Positions 25,110 through 33,224 of a stretch of DNA of 64,000 nucleotides are shown one piece after another. Numbering within the stretch: the stretch's first letter is position 1; each line of letters opens with the position of its first letter. This stretch comes from Bacteroides sp. An322 (GTDB taxonomy: Bacteria > Bacteroidota > Bacteroidia > Bacteroidales > Bacteroidaceae). Made by a program: the position numbers and the translations under genes. The notes under the pieces are model-generated. The model saw nothing but the letters and a program-made list of their open reading frames with translations. It did not search any database and was not told where the DNA came from. Location of the stretch: positions 26,675 through 90,674 of the forward strand of contig NZ_NFIN01000014.1 of NCBI RefSeq assembly GCF_002161765.1, written 5' to 3'.

Positions 25110-25153
25110 AACTATTAACTGTTAATGAATATCCCTATTTTACTAAATTAACT

Positions 25154-25231
25154 GTAGGGGCGTATCGCATACGCCCGAAAACATCCGCGTAGATAATTGG
25201 TGTATTCAGGGCGTATGCGATACGCCCCTAC
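25154..25231. repeat. GTAGGGGCG inverted-repeat element, copy 2
   Basis: Ends lie at 25154-25176 and 25209-25231, with the core reading GAAAACATCCGCG on the plus strand, opposite to copy 1. The right flank (ATTGGCGATTTGCGGATAT) is the reverse complement of the left flank of copies 1 and 3, so the whole element is inverted here. Confidence 0.85.
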
Positions 25232-25279
25232 ATTGGCGATTTGCGGATATTCATTTAACTGTTCATTATTAATTGTTGA

Positions 25280-26293
25280 CTACCTCACAATATACCGCTT
25301 CATCCCCTCCGTATAATATACGTCTGTTTTCCCGTCCTCCTTGGTATAGATGAAGTAAGCGTCCAGCTCGGGATGAGCGTCGCAAATGGCTTTGGCGGAG
25401 TCCAGCCCAAGGACCATGAACGAGGTGGCGTAGGCATCTGCCGTGGCACAATCCTGAGCTACGACGGTAGCCGAAAGGATGTTGTGCTGGATGGGATAGC
25501 CCGTGCGAGGGTCGATGGTATGCGCGTATTTCTTTCCGTCTTTATAGTAGAAATTGCGGTAGTTTCCCGATGTGGCAAGCCCTGCATCCGAAATCTGGAG
25601 GATGGTTTGCAGTTCTTGGTTGACGGCGAGCGAGTCATCTATGGGCTTGTTGATGCCGATGCGCCACGGCTGCATTTTCGAGTTCTCGCCCTTCATCACC
25701 AGTTCCCCGCCGATGTCTATCATGTAGTTGCGCACGCCTTTCCGGTCGAGCAGCCGTGCCACGCAGTCCACTCCGAATCCTTTGGCTATGGCACTGCAAT
25801 CCAGCATCGTGCGCGGGTCGCTCTTGATGACTTTTCCGTCTTCAAGGCGTATCTTTTCGAATCCCACGAATTGGCGCAGGCTGTCGATAGTCAATGAATC
25901 CACGTTGTCGGCATTTTTGAACCCGAATCCCCAGGCGTTGACCAGCGGGGCTACGGTGATGTCGAACGCGCCATGGGTCTCTTCCGAAATCTGTTTGGCT
26001 AAGCGGAAGACGTAGGCGAACAGGGAATCCGCCTGCATGTCGGTGTTGTCATTAATGTGGGTGATGACCGATTGCTTGTTGAAAGGCGAGAGCGAACGGT
26101 CTACCTTTTGCAGTTCGGCTTCGATTTCCGTTTTCAGGTTCTCTTTCGATTGGTAAGTGATTTTATACATGGTGCCGAACACCAGCCCTTGGTCGGTTTG
26201 GTAAGGGGCTTGTTTGCGTAAGATGAGCACCGTTCCCACGATGAGCAGGAGCAGGAAGGGGATTTGCCATTTCAGTCCGTTTCTATTTGCCAT
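25280..26293 (-). CDS. apbE: FAD:protein FMN transferase ApbE
   Basis: The 337-residue exported protein has an N-terminal membrane anchor or signal (IPFLLLLIVGTVLIL). It transfers FMN from FAD to a threonine of target flavoproteins such as RnfG or NqrC outside the membrane, with Mg2+. Family motifs are GTMYKITYQ, DCSAIAKGFGVD, DIGGELVMKG, HTIDPRTGYPI and ADAYATSFMVLG. Its start is 161 bases after mntP with a stem-loop repeat in between. No flavoprotein substrate gene lies in the window. Confidence 0.94.
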   Translation of the reverse strand: MANRNGLKWQIPFLLLLIVGTVLILRKQAPYQTDQGLVFGTMYKITYQSKENLKTEIEAELQKVDRSLSPFNKQSVITHINDNTDMQADSLFAYVFRLAKQISEETHGAFDITVAPLVNAWGFGFKNADNVDSLTIDSLRQFVGFEKIRLEDGKVIKSDPRTMLDCSAIAKGFGVDCVARLLDRKGVRNYMIDIGGELVMKGENSKMQPWRIGINKPIDDSLAVNQELQTILQISDAGLATSGNYRNFYYKDGKKYAHTIDPRTGYPIQHNILSATVVAQDCATADAYATSFMVLGLDSAKAICDAHPELDAYFIYTKEDGKTDVYYTEGMKRYIVR

Positions 26294-26325
26294 TGTTCTA
26301 ATTAGTTTATAAATTCGTCAGCTTA

Positions 26326-26408
26326 AAACGCAGATTCACGCAGATTTTCGCAGATTATTTTTTTTGATAATTAATTAAATCTGCGTGAATCTGCGAAAAT
26401 CTGCGTTT
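26326..26408. repeat. CGCAGATT stem-loop repeat, copy 3
   Basis: AAACGCAGATTCACGCAGAT and TTTTCGCAGATT on the left pair with AAATCTGCGTGAATCTGCGA and AAATCTGCGTTT on the right; the arms match almost perfectly. It sits between mntP and apbE, both leftward. Confidence 0.85.
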
Positions 26409-26454
26409 CCTTATTTCATTTAATTCGATACACATACTTATCATTCTCAATTTT

Positions 26455-27024
26455 CTAACCGAGCAAGTGTTCGCACAGTATCTTCACTCCGATGCCGATA
26501 AGCACCAGCCCGCCGAACAGCTCCATGCGCAGGTTGAACCGTTTCCCGAAGAAGATGCCGATGAGGCTTCCGGTTAACGAAATCAGGAAAGATGCCAGCC
26601 CGATAATCAGGAGCGGGGAGAGCAGACGCTCGAAATTGTTGTATCCGGTGAAAGCGAACGAGATGCCTACCGCCAGCGCGTCGATGCTGGTCGCTACGGC
26701 GAGGGTGATAATCACTTTCAGCCGGGTAGGGTCGAAGCTGCATTCTTCGCTGTCCTTGAAATATTCGCGTATCATGCGGATGCCCAAAAAGGCGAGCAGC
26801 CCGAAGGCAATCCAGTGGTCGTATGCCTCGATGAGGTGGCTGAAACGGCTGGCTCCGAACCATCCTAACAGGGGCATCAACGCTTGGAAGAAGCCGAAGA
26901 AGAAAGCCATCGTGAGGAATGTTTTCCAATGGATGCGCCTCAGGATGATTCCGCTGGCAACGGATACCGTGAAGCAGTCAATAGCCAGGCTGACCGCCAA
27001 CAACCAAATTTCTAACGTGCTCAT
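26455..27024 (-). CDS. mntP: Manganese efflux pump MntP
   Basis: The 189-residue membrane protein has six hydrophobic segments in two related halves. Each half carries the conserved acidic membrane residue of the family, seen as SLAIDCFTVSVASG near the N-terminus and ATSIDALAVGISFAF in the middle. It exports Mn2+ from the cytoplasm. Length is the family norm (about 185-190). In E. coli the gene is controlled by an Mn2+ riboswitch (yybP-ykoY); I see no such leader, because the DUF6048-type gene ends only 3 bases upstream, so transcription likely comes from further up. Confidence 0.92.
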   Translation of the reverse strand: MSTLEIWLLAVSLAIDCFTVSVASGIILRRIHWKTFLTMAFFFGFFQALMPLLGWFGASRFSHLIEAYDHWIAFGLLAFLGIRMIREYFKDSEECSFDPTRLKVIITLAVATSIDALAVGISFAFTGYNNFERLLSPLLIIGLASFLISLTGSLIGIFFGKRFNLRMELFGGLVLIGIGVKILCEHLLG

Positions 27025-27027
27025 GTG

Positions 27028-27741
27028 CTAAAACGGAAGATTGTAAATTAAGTTATAGGTCAGGTTGAAGCTGCTGCTGGCGTTTTTCCCGAATCCGGGC
27101 ACGTACCAAGGCTGCGAGTTCTCGTGGTTGGTGATGCTCATGCGCATCTTGTAGCGCACCGCCCATCCCATGTGGAAGCCTTTGTATATCTTTACTTTGA
27201 TGCCTACCACGCCTTCCAGCCAGCTCGCCTTGCTTTTCATGCCTGAGTAGGAGAAAGGCACGGTAGTGCCTCCATAGTTGGGGTCACTCATGTCAGGTCC
27301 GCTCACGTCGTAGCTGAACGAGCTCATGCCGTAGCGCAAGCCTACGTACAGATAGCCCGGCAGGTAAGGTTTCAGATAGAATACATTATAGTCCATACCG
27401 ATGCGGAAATAGGGGGCGGATGTTTTGTAATGCATGTCGTTGGCATCGTTCACCACATCGGTCTTCCCATATCCTATTTCGAGGGTAGGCAAGAAACGGT
27501 TTTTCAGATTGCTTTGCAAGATAATCTCGCTGCTCAATATGTCTCCTCCCAACAGATATCCCCCTATACCGGCAATCTCTACACCGACAGAGCTCCCTTG
27601 ATAAAACGGGGAAGCCTTATAGTCTGCCTTCAGTTGTTCTTTGTCTTTCTTTTGCGCCCATGCCGGAGCGGGAAGCAAGAACAGGAGGCTACTGCTCAAC
27701 GCCAGAAACAGTGAAATAAATGCGGATATTCTCTTTCTCAT
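27028..27741 (-). CDS. Exported beta-rich protein, DUF6048-like
   Basis: The 237-residue protein has a signal peptide (LFLLPAPAWA) and then alternating aromatic beta strands (LPTLEIGYGKT, FRIGMDYNVFYLKPYLPGYLYVGLRYGMSSFSYD) ending in LTYNLIYNLPF, the pattern of a small outer-membrane beta-barrel with a terminal Phe. It matches my memory of the Bacteroidales DUF6048 family, found next to DUF6452 proteins. Its start lies inside the 3' end of the upstream gene, 53 bases of overlap, so the two are translationally coupled. Function unknown. Confidence 0.75.
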   Translation of the reverse strand: MRKRISAFISLFLALSSSLLFLLPAPAWAQKKDKEQLKADYKASPFYQGSSVGVEIAGIGGYLLGGDILSSEIILQSNLKNRFLPTLEIGYGKTDVVNDANDMHYKTSAPYFRIGMDYNVFYLKPYLPGYLYVGLRYGMSSFSYDVSGPDMSDPNYGGTTVPFSYSGMKSKASWLEGVVGIKVKIYKGFHMGWAVRYKMRMSITNHENSQPWYVPGFGKNASSSFNLTYNLIYNLPF

Positions 27742-28201
27742 TGTTGTCTATATTCGGATTAGTGATAGCAATGGAGTCGAGCCTGTGGTGGGTGTGCCCG
27801 ACATTGGTAATTTCGTAAAACATCATGGTGCCGCAGTCTAAGTTGGTGAAATAGGGGATATTGCGGTGGTCAATCCGGATGGTATCCCGTCCCACATAGC
27901 CGGCATTCAACGCATGATAGACAAAGATAAACTGGGTATAAGCGTCGTAGCTTAAAGGCAGGGTGAAGCTGTTTGCAGCCGTTTCCTGATTGATGAGCGT
28001 ATCGGATACAAGCGAATCGTTGGCAAGGGTCTGCCCTACGATGGTAATGGTGTCCGAAGTTTGGAACGTCCTTCCGTTTTGGTCTACCAGCGAAAAATGC
28101 AGGTACGACAAAGCGTTGGGCGGGCAGTTCTCCACCTCACAACTTGGAATAAGCACCCCTGTCAGCAAGAGGATGCAGAGTAGCACCGGTAGTCTTTTCA
28201 T
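27689..28201 (-). CDS. Lipoprotein, DUF6452-like
   Basis: A 170-residue lipoprotein with signal LTGVLIPSCEV (Cys21), followed by a beta-rich domain with NALSYLHFSLVDQNGRTF, DTITIVGQT and LDCGTMMFYEITNVGHTHHRLDSI. It fits the Bacteroidales DUF6452 family by length and context. It starts 2 bases after the glycosyltransferase stop and overlaps the next gene by 53 bases. It may work with the barrel protein encoded by that gene. Function unknown. Confidence 0.75.
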   Translation of the reverse strand: MKRLPVLLCILLLTGVLIPSCEVENCPPNALSYLHFSLVDQNGRTFQTSDTITIVGQTLANDSLVSDTLINQETAANSFTLPLSYDAYTQFIFVYHALNAGYVGRDTIRIDHRNIPYFTNLDCGTMMFYEITNVGHTHHRLDSIAITNPNIDNNEKENIRIYFTVSGVEQ

Positions 28202-28203
28202 CG

Positions 28204-29154
28204 TTATAATTCTTTTTCAATTTGATATTTATTGCGTTCGGGAGCGTTGCGGGCAATCAGTTCGCCGATGAATCCGGCAAGGAAAAGCTGCGTCCCGATA
28301 ATCATAGTGGTCAGGGCAAGGTAGAAGTAAGGGCTTTCCGTTACCAGCCGGTACGGATGGCCCGCATACATGTCATACAGCTTGTTGAAACCGATAACAC
28401 CTGCCGAAATAAGTCCCAAGAGGAACATAATGGTGCCCAAGAATCCGAAGATATGCATAGGCTTGACCCCGAAAGTGGATAAGAACCACAGGGTAATCAA
28501 GTCCAGGTATCCGTTGACGAAGCGGTTCAGCCCGAACTTCGTTTTTCCGTATTTCCGTGCTTGGTGGTGCACGACTTTTTCCCCGATTTTGGTAAAGCCC
28601 GCGTTTTTGGCAAGGTAAGGGATATACCGGTGCATTTCGCCATATACTTCGATGTTTTTCACTACATCGCGCCGGTATGCCTTCAGCCCGCAATTGAAGT
28701 CGTGCAGGTTGTGGATGCCCGATACGGCACGTGCGGTAGCGTTAAACAACTTGGTCGGTATGGTTTTCGAGAGCGGGTCGTAGCGTTTCTGCTTCCAGCC
28801 CGAAACTAAGTCATAGCCGTCTTCCGTAATCATCCGGTAGAGTTCCGGAATTTCGTCGGGACTGTCTTGCAGGTCGGCGTCCATGGTGATGACCACATCT
28901 CCTTCGGCACGTTCGAACCCGCAATACAATGCCGGAGACTTGCCGTAATTCCGGCGGAACTTGATGCCTTTCACTTCTTTATTTTCTTGGCTTAATTTCT
29001 CGATAATCTCCCAAGATTTATCGGTGCTTCCATCGTTTACAAAAATAATTTCATAGCTGAACCCGTGTGCGTTCATGACTCGTTTTATCCAAGCATGCAG
29101 TTCGGGCAATGATTCGGCTTCATTATATAAAGGTATTACTACTGATATGTCCAT
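28204..29154 (-). CDS. Family 2 glycosyltransferase, polyprenyl-phosphate type
   Basis: The 316-residue enzyme has a GT-A fold domain at about 1-215 with VIPLYNEAESLPEL, NDGSTDKSW and the metal-binding DADLQDSPDEIP. Two membrane helices follow at about 230-260 and 275-300. This DPM1/GtrB-like layout transfers a sugar from a nucleotide donor to undecaprenyl phosphate on the inner face of the membrane. The acceptor pathway is not visible nearby. It lies 47 bases downstream of the DUF4199 gene on the same strand; that order (DUF4199 then GT2) is frequent in Bacteroidales. Confidence 0.9.
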   Translation of the reverse strand: MDISVVIPLYNEAESLPELHAWIKRVMNAHGFSYEIIFVNDGSTDKSWEIIEKLSQENKEVKGIKFRRNYGKSPALYCGFERAEGDVVITMDADLQDSPDEIPELYRMITEDGYDLVSGWKQKRYDPLSKTIPTKLFNATARAVSGIHNLHDFNCGLKAYRRDVVKNIEVYGEMHRYIPYLAKNAGFTKIGEKVVHHQARKYGKTKFGLNRFVNGYLDLITLWFLSTFGVKPMHIFGFLGTIMFLLGLISAGVIGFNKLYDMYAGHPYRLVTESPYFYLALTTMIIGTQLFLAGFIGELIARNAPERNKYQIEKEL

Positions 29155-29201
29155 CTGAATAAGTAATTAAAAATTAGGAACTGAGTATTATGGATTAAAA
29201 A

Positions 29202-29732
29202 TTATTTTTTGTACCTCATGACCAGCAATCCTGTGGGTAAAGACAGGAGGATGCCATAAAATACGTTTTGCGTGATAAGTTGGAAAGTAAGCTGAATGGG
29301 TGTAAGTGCCGCTACCGTGTCGAATGCAATCATTATTTGGTCAATCGAAGTGGCAAGTTCGCCTTGTACCATTGCTTTAGCTTCATTCAGTTGCTGGCGG
29401 TACATGTCCATCAGGAATCCTTGGTCGATGAACTGGAAATAGATGTAATGGCCTACCGCCGTCAGCATCGCCGCAAAAATGTACATACATGCCGTAAAAA
29501 GAAAAGCGCGGGAGAAAGATATTGTCCCCTCGCAATAGGTATTTCTGAACTTCCGTGCGTACAGGTATCCTAAAATGGGCACAAAAAGCGTGCATAGGAT
29601 AAAAAAGAGTTGCAACAAGGGTATACTGAAGCCTAATGGGAGAAAGATGAATTTGAACATCCAAAAAATACCCATGTAAGTGCCGAACCTCATTGAAGGT
29701 TCTTGAATGGAGACTGGTCTATCTGTTGTCAT
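29202..29732 (-). CDS. DUF4199 family membrane protein
   Basis: This 176-residue protein has four membrane helices: FKFIFLPLGFSIPLLQLFFILC, a second short one, SFSRAFLFTACMYIFAAML, and FYGILLSLPTGLLVM near the C-terminus. The layout matches Bacteroidetes DUF4199 proteins, which accompany polyprenyl-phosphate glycosyltransferases such as the one immediately downstream. A -7 box (TACTTTTG, 29767-29760) lies 28 bases before the start. Function unknown. Confidence 0.85.
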   Translation of the reverse strand: MTTDRPVSIQEPSMRFGTYMGIFWMFKFIFLPLGFSIPLLQLFFILCTLFVPILGYLYARKFRNTYCEGTISFSRAFLFTACMYIFAAMLTAVGHYIYFQFIDQGFLMDMYRQQLNEAKAMVQGELATSIDQIMIAFDTVAALTPIQLTFQLITQNVFYGILLSLPTGLLVMRYKK

Positions 29733-29850
29733 TATCTTTTTTCTTTAAATATTCGTCTACAAAAGTACGCTTTTTGTCTCTATTTCCTCTATGAAAAGCG
29801 GGAAAAATGATGTTTCTTTCAAATTTTCTTCATTTTTTTATCGAAAGGTA

Positions 29851-29880
29851 TTGCAGATTCAAAAAAAACGCTTACCTTTG
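29851..29880 (+). promoter_or_regulatory. Promoter for the SRP RNA and tRNA-Thr unit
   Basis: TTG at 29851-29853 and TACCTTTG at 29873-29880 are 19 bases apart. The RNA stem begins 17 bases downstream. No second promoter is seen before the tRNA. Confidence 0.75.
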
Positions 29881-29896
29881 CACCCGCAATCAAGAA

Positions 29897-30022
29897 ATAT
29901 CGCGCCGATAGTTCAGGGATTGCAAGATATTTGAAATACGGGTAAGTCCCATACGGCCAGCTCCCTTCGAATCCTCCAGGGCTTGATCGCAGCAAAGGTA
30001 GTTGGTTGTAGCGGCGCGATAT
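29897..30022 (+). ncRNA. ffs: Signal recognition particle RNA (4.5S-like)
   Basis: The ends ATATCGCGCC (29897-29906) and GGCGCGATAT (30013-30022) form a perfect 10-base-pair closing stem. Near the 3' side CAGG, ten bases, then AGCA followed by AAGGTAG reproduce the symmetric loop of SRP RNA domain IV, which binds the Ffh M domain; E. coli 4.5S RNA has the same CAGG-10-AGCA spacing. The apical loop here looks like UUGAUC on a two-pair stem rather than a GGAA tetraloop. The 5' arm has an extra hairpin (GGGATT with AAGTCCC). Exact ends are uncertain. It guides membrane proteins to the translocon. Confidence 0.72.
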
Positions 30023-30039
30023 GGTAAGCTTACCCACCT

Positions 30040-30113
30040 GCCTCTTTAGCTCAGTTGGCCAGAGCACGTGATTTGTAATCTCGGGGTCGTTGGTTCGAAT
30101 CCGACAAGAGGCT
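30040..30113 (+). tRNA. tRNA-Thr (anticodon TGT)
   Basis: The 74-base cloverleaf has acceptor arms GCCTCTT/AAGAGGC, a D arm with GCTC...GAGC, an anticodon loop TTTGTAA with TGT at 30074-30076, and a T arm GTTGG-TTCGAAT-CCGAC. The anticodon stem has one T-T mismatch. CCA is not encoded. It lies 17 bases after the SRP RNA stem and probably shares its transcript. Confidence 0.95.
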
Positions 30114-30121
30114 CGATTCGT

Positions 30122-30157
30122 AAAGCTGTCTCTCTCTTGAGGGGCGGCTTTTCTTTT
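30122..30157 (+). terminator. Terminator after tRNA-Thr
   Basis: AAAGCTGTCTC pairs with GAGGGGCGGCTTT (with G-T pairs) and is followed by TCTTTTT. It closes the SRP RNA and tRNA unit. Confidence 0.8.
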
Positions 30158-30206
30158 TGTATTTACGCCATGTGAAAAATAGTCCTGTCAAAAAGTCTTT
30201 TCCCTT

Positions 30207-30300
30207 CTGCCAAAAATGCATACGGGTTCATCGGCTTACGCATACGGGTTCATCAGCCGATGAATCTAGGTGAGTAGGCTGATGAACCTAGGTGCGTTTT
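30207..30300. repeat. GCATACGG intergenic repeat, copy B
   Basis: CTGCCAAAAATGCATACGGG is followed by TTCATCGGC and a second GCATACGGGTTCATCAGCCG, then CGATGAATCTAGGTG and GATGAACCTAGGTG, which pair with the first half. The rest of the stretch between the tRNA terminator and lutA shows only a promoter. Confidence 0.75.
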
Positions 30301-30388
30301 GGGGAGGGGTTGTATTTCTAAGTTAAGGACTTGAAATTATTTTCTGATAATATTCGTGAAGTATTTTCGTTTATTCAAGAATATGAAG

Positions 30389-30396
30389 TAACTTTG
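30389..30396 (+). promoter_or_regulatory. Promoter -7 box for lutABC (TAACTTTG)
   Basis: TAACTTTG fits TAnnTTTG and stands 29 bases before the lutA start. The -33 region (TTTCGTTTA) is weak, which may allow activation by a regulator. Confidence 0.55.
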
Positions 30397-30424
30397 CTCG
30401 TGATAAAAACTAAATGAGAAAAGC

Positions 30425-31165
30425 ATGAAAGTAGGATTGTTTATCCCTTGTTACATCAACGCGGTCTATCCCGAAGTGGGGGTGGCTTCGTATAAGCTGC
30501 TGAAGAGTCTGGGTGTGGATGTGGATTATCCGCTGGACCAGACTTGTTGCGGGCAGCCGATGGCGAACGCGGGATTTGAAGGAGAAGCCAAGGAACTGGC
30601 AAAGCGTTTCGACCGTTTGTTTGAGCGTTACGATTATATCGTAGGCCCTTCGGCGAGTTGTGTGGTGTTCGTGCGCGACCATTATGGGAACCTGCTGGCG
30701 GAAGAGTCGCACCGGTGTGCCAGCGAAGGGAAGATTTATGATATTTGCGAGTTTATCCACGATGTGGTGAAGCCTGTTTCGATTGCGGCATCGTTCCCGC
30801 ATAAGGTCAGCATCCAGAACAGTTGCCACGGTGTGCGCCTGATGCATCTTTCTTCGCCCAGCGAATTGAACATACCTTATTATAATAAGTTGCGCGACTT
30901 GTTGTCGCTGGTGAAGGACATCGAGATTGTAGAACCGGAACGTCCGGACGAGTGCTGCGGATTCGGGGGTATGTTTGCCGTAGAAGAGCACGATGTGTCG
31001 GGACGCATGGGACGCGACAAGGTACAGCGGCATATCGATACGGGAGCCGAATACATCGTAGGGGCGGACAGTTCGTGCCTGATGCACCAGACGGGCATTA
31101 TCGAACGTGACCGTCTGCCTATCAAGACCATTCATATTGTTCAAATTTTAGCGGCAGGGTTATGA
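30425..31165 (+). CDS. lutA: Lactate utilisation protein A, (Fe-S)-binding
   Basis: The 246-residue protein has two cysteine-rich CCG domains: TCCGQPMANAGFEGEA (about 40-55) and ECCGFGGMFAVEEHDVSGRMG (about 177-197), the latter followed by GADSSCLMHQTG. These bind Fe-S or heterodisulfide-reductase-like clusters. In Bacillus and Shewanella LutA, B and C together oxidise L-lactate to pyruvate as a membrane-associated complex. It overlaps lutB by 4 bases, so translation is coupled. Confidence 0.93.
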   Translation: MKVGLFIPCYINAVYPEVGVASYKLLKSLGVDVDYPLDQTCCGQPMANAGFEGEAKELAKRFDRLFERYDYIVGPSASCVVFVRDHYGNLLAEESHRCASEGKIYDICEFIHDVVKPVSIAASFPHKVSIQNSCHGVRLMHLSSPSELNIPYYNKLRDLLSLVKDIEIVEPERPDECCGFGGMFAVEEHDVSGRMGRDKVQRHIDTGAEYIVGADSSCLMHQTGIIERDRLPIKTIHIVQILAAGL

Positions 31166-32532
31166 GTACGAAACATTCGAAAGCAGCCGGAGAGTTCTTG
31201 AAGAATAAGGACATGGCGGCATGGCACGATGAAACGTTGTGGATGGTTCGTGCCAAACGGGACAAAATGAGCAAGGAAGTTCCCGAATGGGAGCAGCTGC
31301 GCGACGCGGCGTGTGCCTTGAAAATGTATAGCAACAGCCATTTGGACCAATTGTTGCAGGAGTTTGAGAAAAACGCGCTTGCCAATGGGGCATACGTCTA
31401 TTGGGCAAAAGACGCCGGGGAATATTGCAAGATTATCTATAACATCCTCAACGGGCATCAGGTGAAGCATTTCATCAAGAGCAAGTCGATGCTGGCGGAA
31501 GAATGCGGGCTGAACGAGTATTTGGAAGAAAAAGGCATCGAAGTCGTAGAAAGTGACTTGGGAGAGCGCATCCTTCAGTTGATGCATAAGAAACCCAGCC
31601 ACATTGTGATGCCAGCCATTCATATCAAGAAAGAGGAGATAGGTGAACTCTTTGTACGTGAAATGGGCACCGAGCCGGGCAATAACGACCAAACGTATTT
31701 GACCCATGCTGCACGGAAGAACCTGCGCCAGAAGTTCATTCATGCCGAAGCGGCTATGACGGGTGCCAACTTTGCCGTGGCTTCTACGGGTGAATGTGTG
31801 GTGTGCACCAACGAAGGCAATGCGGATATGGGCACTTCTCAGCCTAAATTGCAGATTACGGCATTCGGACTGGAAAAAATTGTGCCCGACCGTGAAGCCT
31901 TGGGGGTATTCACCCGCTTGTTAGCCCGTTCGGGTACGGGACAACCCATCACTTCGTACACTTCGCATTACCGCAAGCCGCGTAAGGGAGGAGAATTGCA
32001 TATCATTATTGTAGATAATGGAAGAAGCCAGATTCTTGCCGACCCGGAACACGTGAAGACCTTGAATTGCCTGCGATGTGGGGCGTGCATGAATACGTGT
32101 CCGGTGTACCGCCGTTCGGGGGGGTATTCGTACACTTATTTCATTCCCGGACCTATCGGTATCAACCTCGGTATGCTGAAGGCTCCTTTGCATTATTATG
32201 ATAATGTGTCGGCATGTTCGTTGTGTCATTCTTGCCAGAACGTGTGTCCGGCTAAGGTGGATTTGGCAGACCAGATTTACCGTTGGCGTCAGAAGCTGGA
32301 CGGCTTGGGTGTGGCGAGCTGCGAGAAGAAACTGATGTCGGGCGGCATGAAGTTCTTGATGGAACATCCGGAATTGTTTAACTTGGCTTTACGTAAAGCT
32401 AAATGGGTGAATGCTTTTCCCCGCTGGATGGTATACAACGGCTTGAATGACTGGGGCAAAGAGCACGAGATGCCCACATTCGCCAAAGAAAGTTTTAACG
32501 AGATGTGGAAGAAAGGAAAGATAAATGAGTAG
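31162..32532 (+). CDS. lutB: Lactate utilisation protein B, iron-sulfur subunit
   Basis: The 456-residue subunit has an N-terminal LUD-type domain (about 60-300, with ASTGECVVCTNEGNADM) and two 4Fe-4S motifs, CLRCGACMNTCPVY near 303 and CSLCHSCQNVCPAKVDLA near 353. It passes electrons in lactate oxidation with LutA and LutC. Length and domain order are standard. It overlaps lutC by 8 bases. Confidence 0.94.
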   Translation: MSTKHSKAAGEFLKNKDMAAWHDETLWMVRAKRDKMSKEVPEWEQLRDAACALKMYSNSHLDQLLQEFEKNALANGAYVYWAKDAGEYCKIIYNILNGHQVKHFIKSKSMLAEECGLNEYLEEKGIEVVESDLGERILQLMHKKPSHIVMPAIHIKKEEIGELFVREMGTEPGNNDQTYLTHAARKNLRQKFIHAEAAMTGANFAVASTGECVVCTNEGNADMGTSQPKLQITAFGLEKIVPDREALGVFTRLLARSGTGQPITSYTSHYRKPRKGGELHIIIVDNGRSQILADPEHVKTLNCLRCGACMNTCPVYRRSGGYSYTYFIPGPIGINLGMLKAPLHYYDNVSACSLCHSCQNVCPAKVDLADQIYRWRQKLDGLGVASCEKKLMSGGMKFLMEHPELFNLALRKAKWVNAFPRWMVYNGLNDWGKEHEMPTFAKESFNEMWKKGKINE

Positions 32533-33139
32533 TAGAGAAGACATATTGCAGAATATCCGCCGCAATACGCGGGTACGCTATGAGCGTCCCGACTTGACGG
32601 AACTGGAAGAGAATGCCTTGACTTATCCGGATAAGGTAACCCAGTTTTGCGCTATCATGAAGCAAATGGGAGGTGAGGCGGTAGTGCTGACTTCGGAAGA
32701 CGATATCAACGAAGTAATAAAGAGCCGTTACCCGAATGCCAAACGGGTAGCTTCGAATATGAAGGAAGTGGCAACGGGTGAGAAAATCCAACTGATAACG
32801 TGTGCCACTTTTCATCCTGATGATGTGGCAAGTCCTGCAGAGTTGGACGGTACAGACCTTGCGGTTGTAGACGGACGCATCGGCGTATGCGAGAACGGGG
32901 CGGTATGGCTGCAGCAGGATGTAGAGCAGCGTGCGGTGTATTTTATATCCGAAGCCTTGGTTATCTTGCTTGACCGGAAGAACCTAGTGAATAACATGCA
33001 TGAGGCTTACAAGCGTATCGACACAGGTGAGTATGGTTATGGAGTGTTCGTTTCTGGACCGTCGAAGACCGCAGATATTGAACAGGCTTTGGTGATGGGA
33101 GCGCATGGCCCGCGCAGCGTGACGGTTATTCTTTTGTAG
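32525..33139 (+). CDS. lutC: Lactate utilisation protein C, LUD domain
   Basis: A 204-residue LUD-domain protein, the third part of the LutABC complex. Typical stretches are AVVDGRIGVCENGAVWLQQ, SEALVILLDRKNLVNNMHEAY and the C-terminal FVSGPSKTADIEQALVMGAHGPRSV. Its stop codon lies at the start of a 34-base palindromic arm that spans the gap to convergent phoU. Confidence 0.93.
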   Translation: MSSREDILQNIRRNTRVRYERPDLTELEENALTYPDKVTQFCAIMKQMGGEAVVLTSEDDINEVIKSRYPNAKRVASNMKEVATGEKIQLITCATFHPDDVASPAELDGTDLAVVDGRIGVCENGAVWLQQDVEQRAVYFISEALVILLDRKNLVNNMHEAYKRIDTGEYGYGVFVSGPSKTADIEQALVMGAHGPRSVTVILL

Positions 33140-33224
33140 TTAATAGTTAATAATTAACAGTTAATAGTGGAATGATTGACATCGTTCTCCTCCACTATTA
33201 ACTGTTAATTATTAACTATTAACT
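33138..33224. repeat. Perfect 34-bp-arm palindrome between lutC and phoU
   Basis: The arms 33138-33171 and 33191-33224 are exact reverse complements, made of TTAATAGTTAATAATTAAC-type sequence and ending in AGTGGA. The loop has 19 bases. The palindrome overlaps the stop codons of both convergent genes and should form a strong, AT-rich hairpin in either transcript. Confidence 0.9.

Noticed and set aside
24880..25125. Open frame through the 42-bp tandem repeat
   Set aside because: The period is a multiple of three so a frame stays open by chance; it starts inside a repeat element and has no promoter or family match.
24855..25231. Repeated units as a possible CRISPR array
   Set aside because: Tandem units have no unique spacers and there are no cas genes nearby.
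26455..27024. Mn2+ riboswitch upstream of mntP
   Set aside because: The preceding gene ends 3 bases before mntP, leaving no room for a yybP-ykoY leader.
30410..31144. Open frame of 244 codons opposite lutA
   Set aside because: Antisense to a gene with clear CCG domains and coupled to lutB; no promoter or start context.
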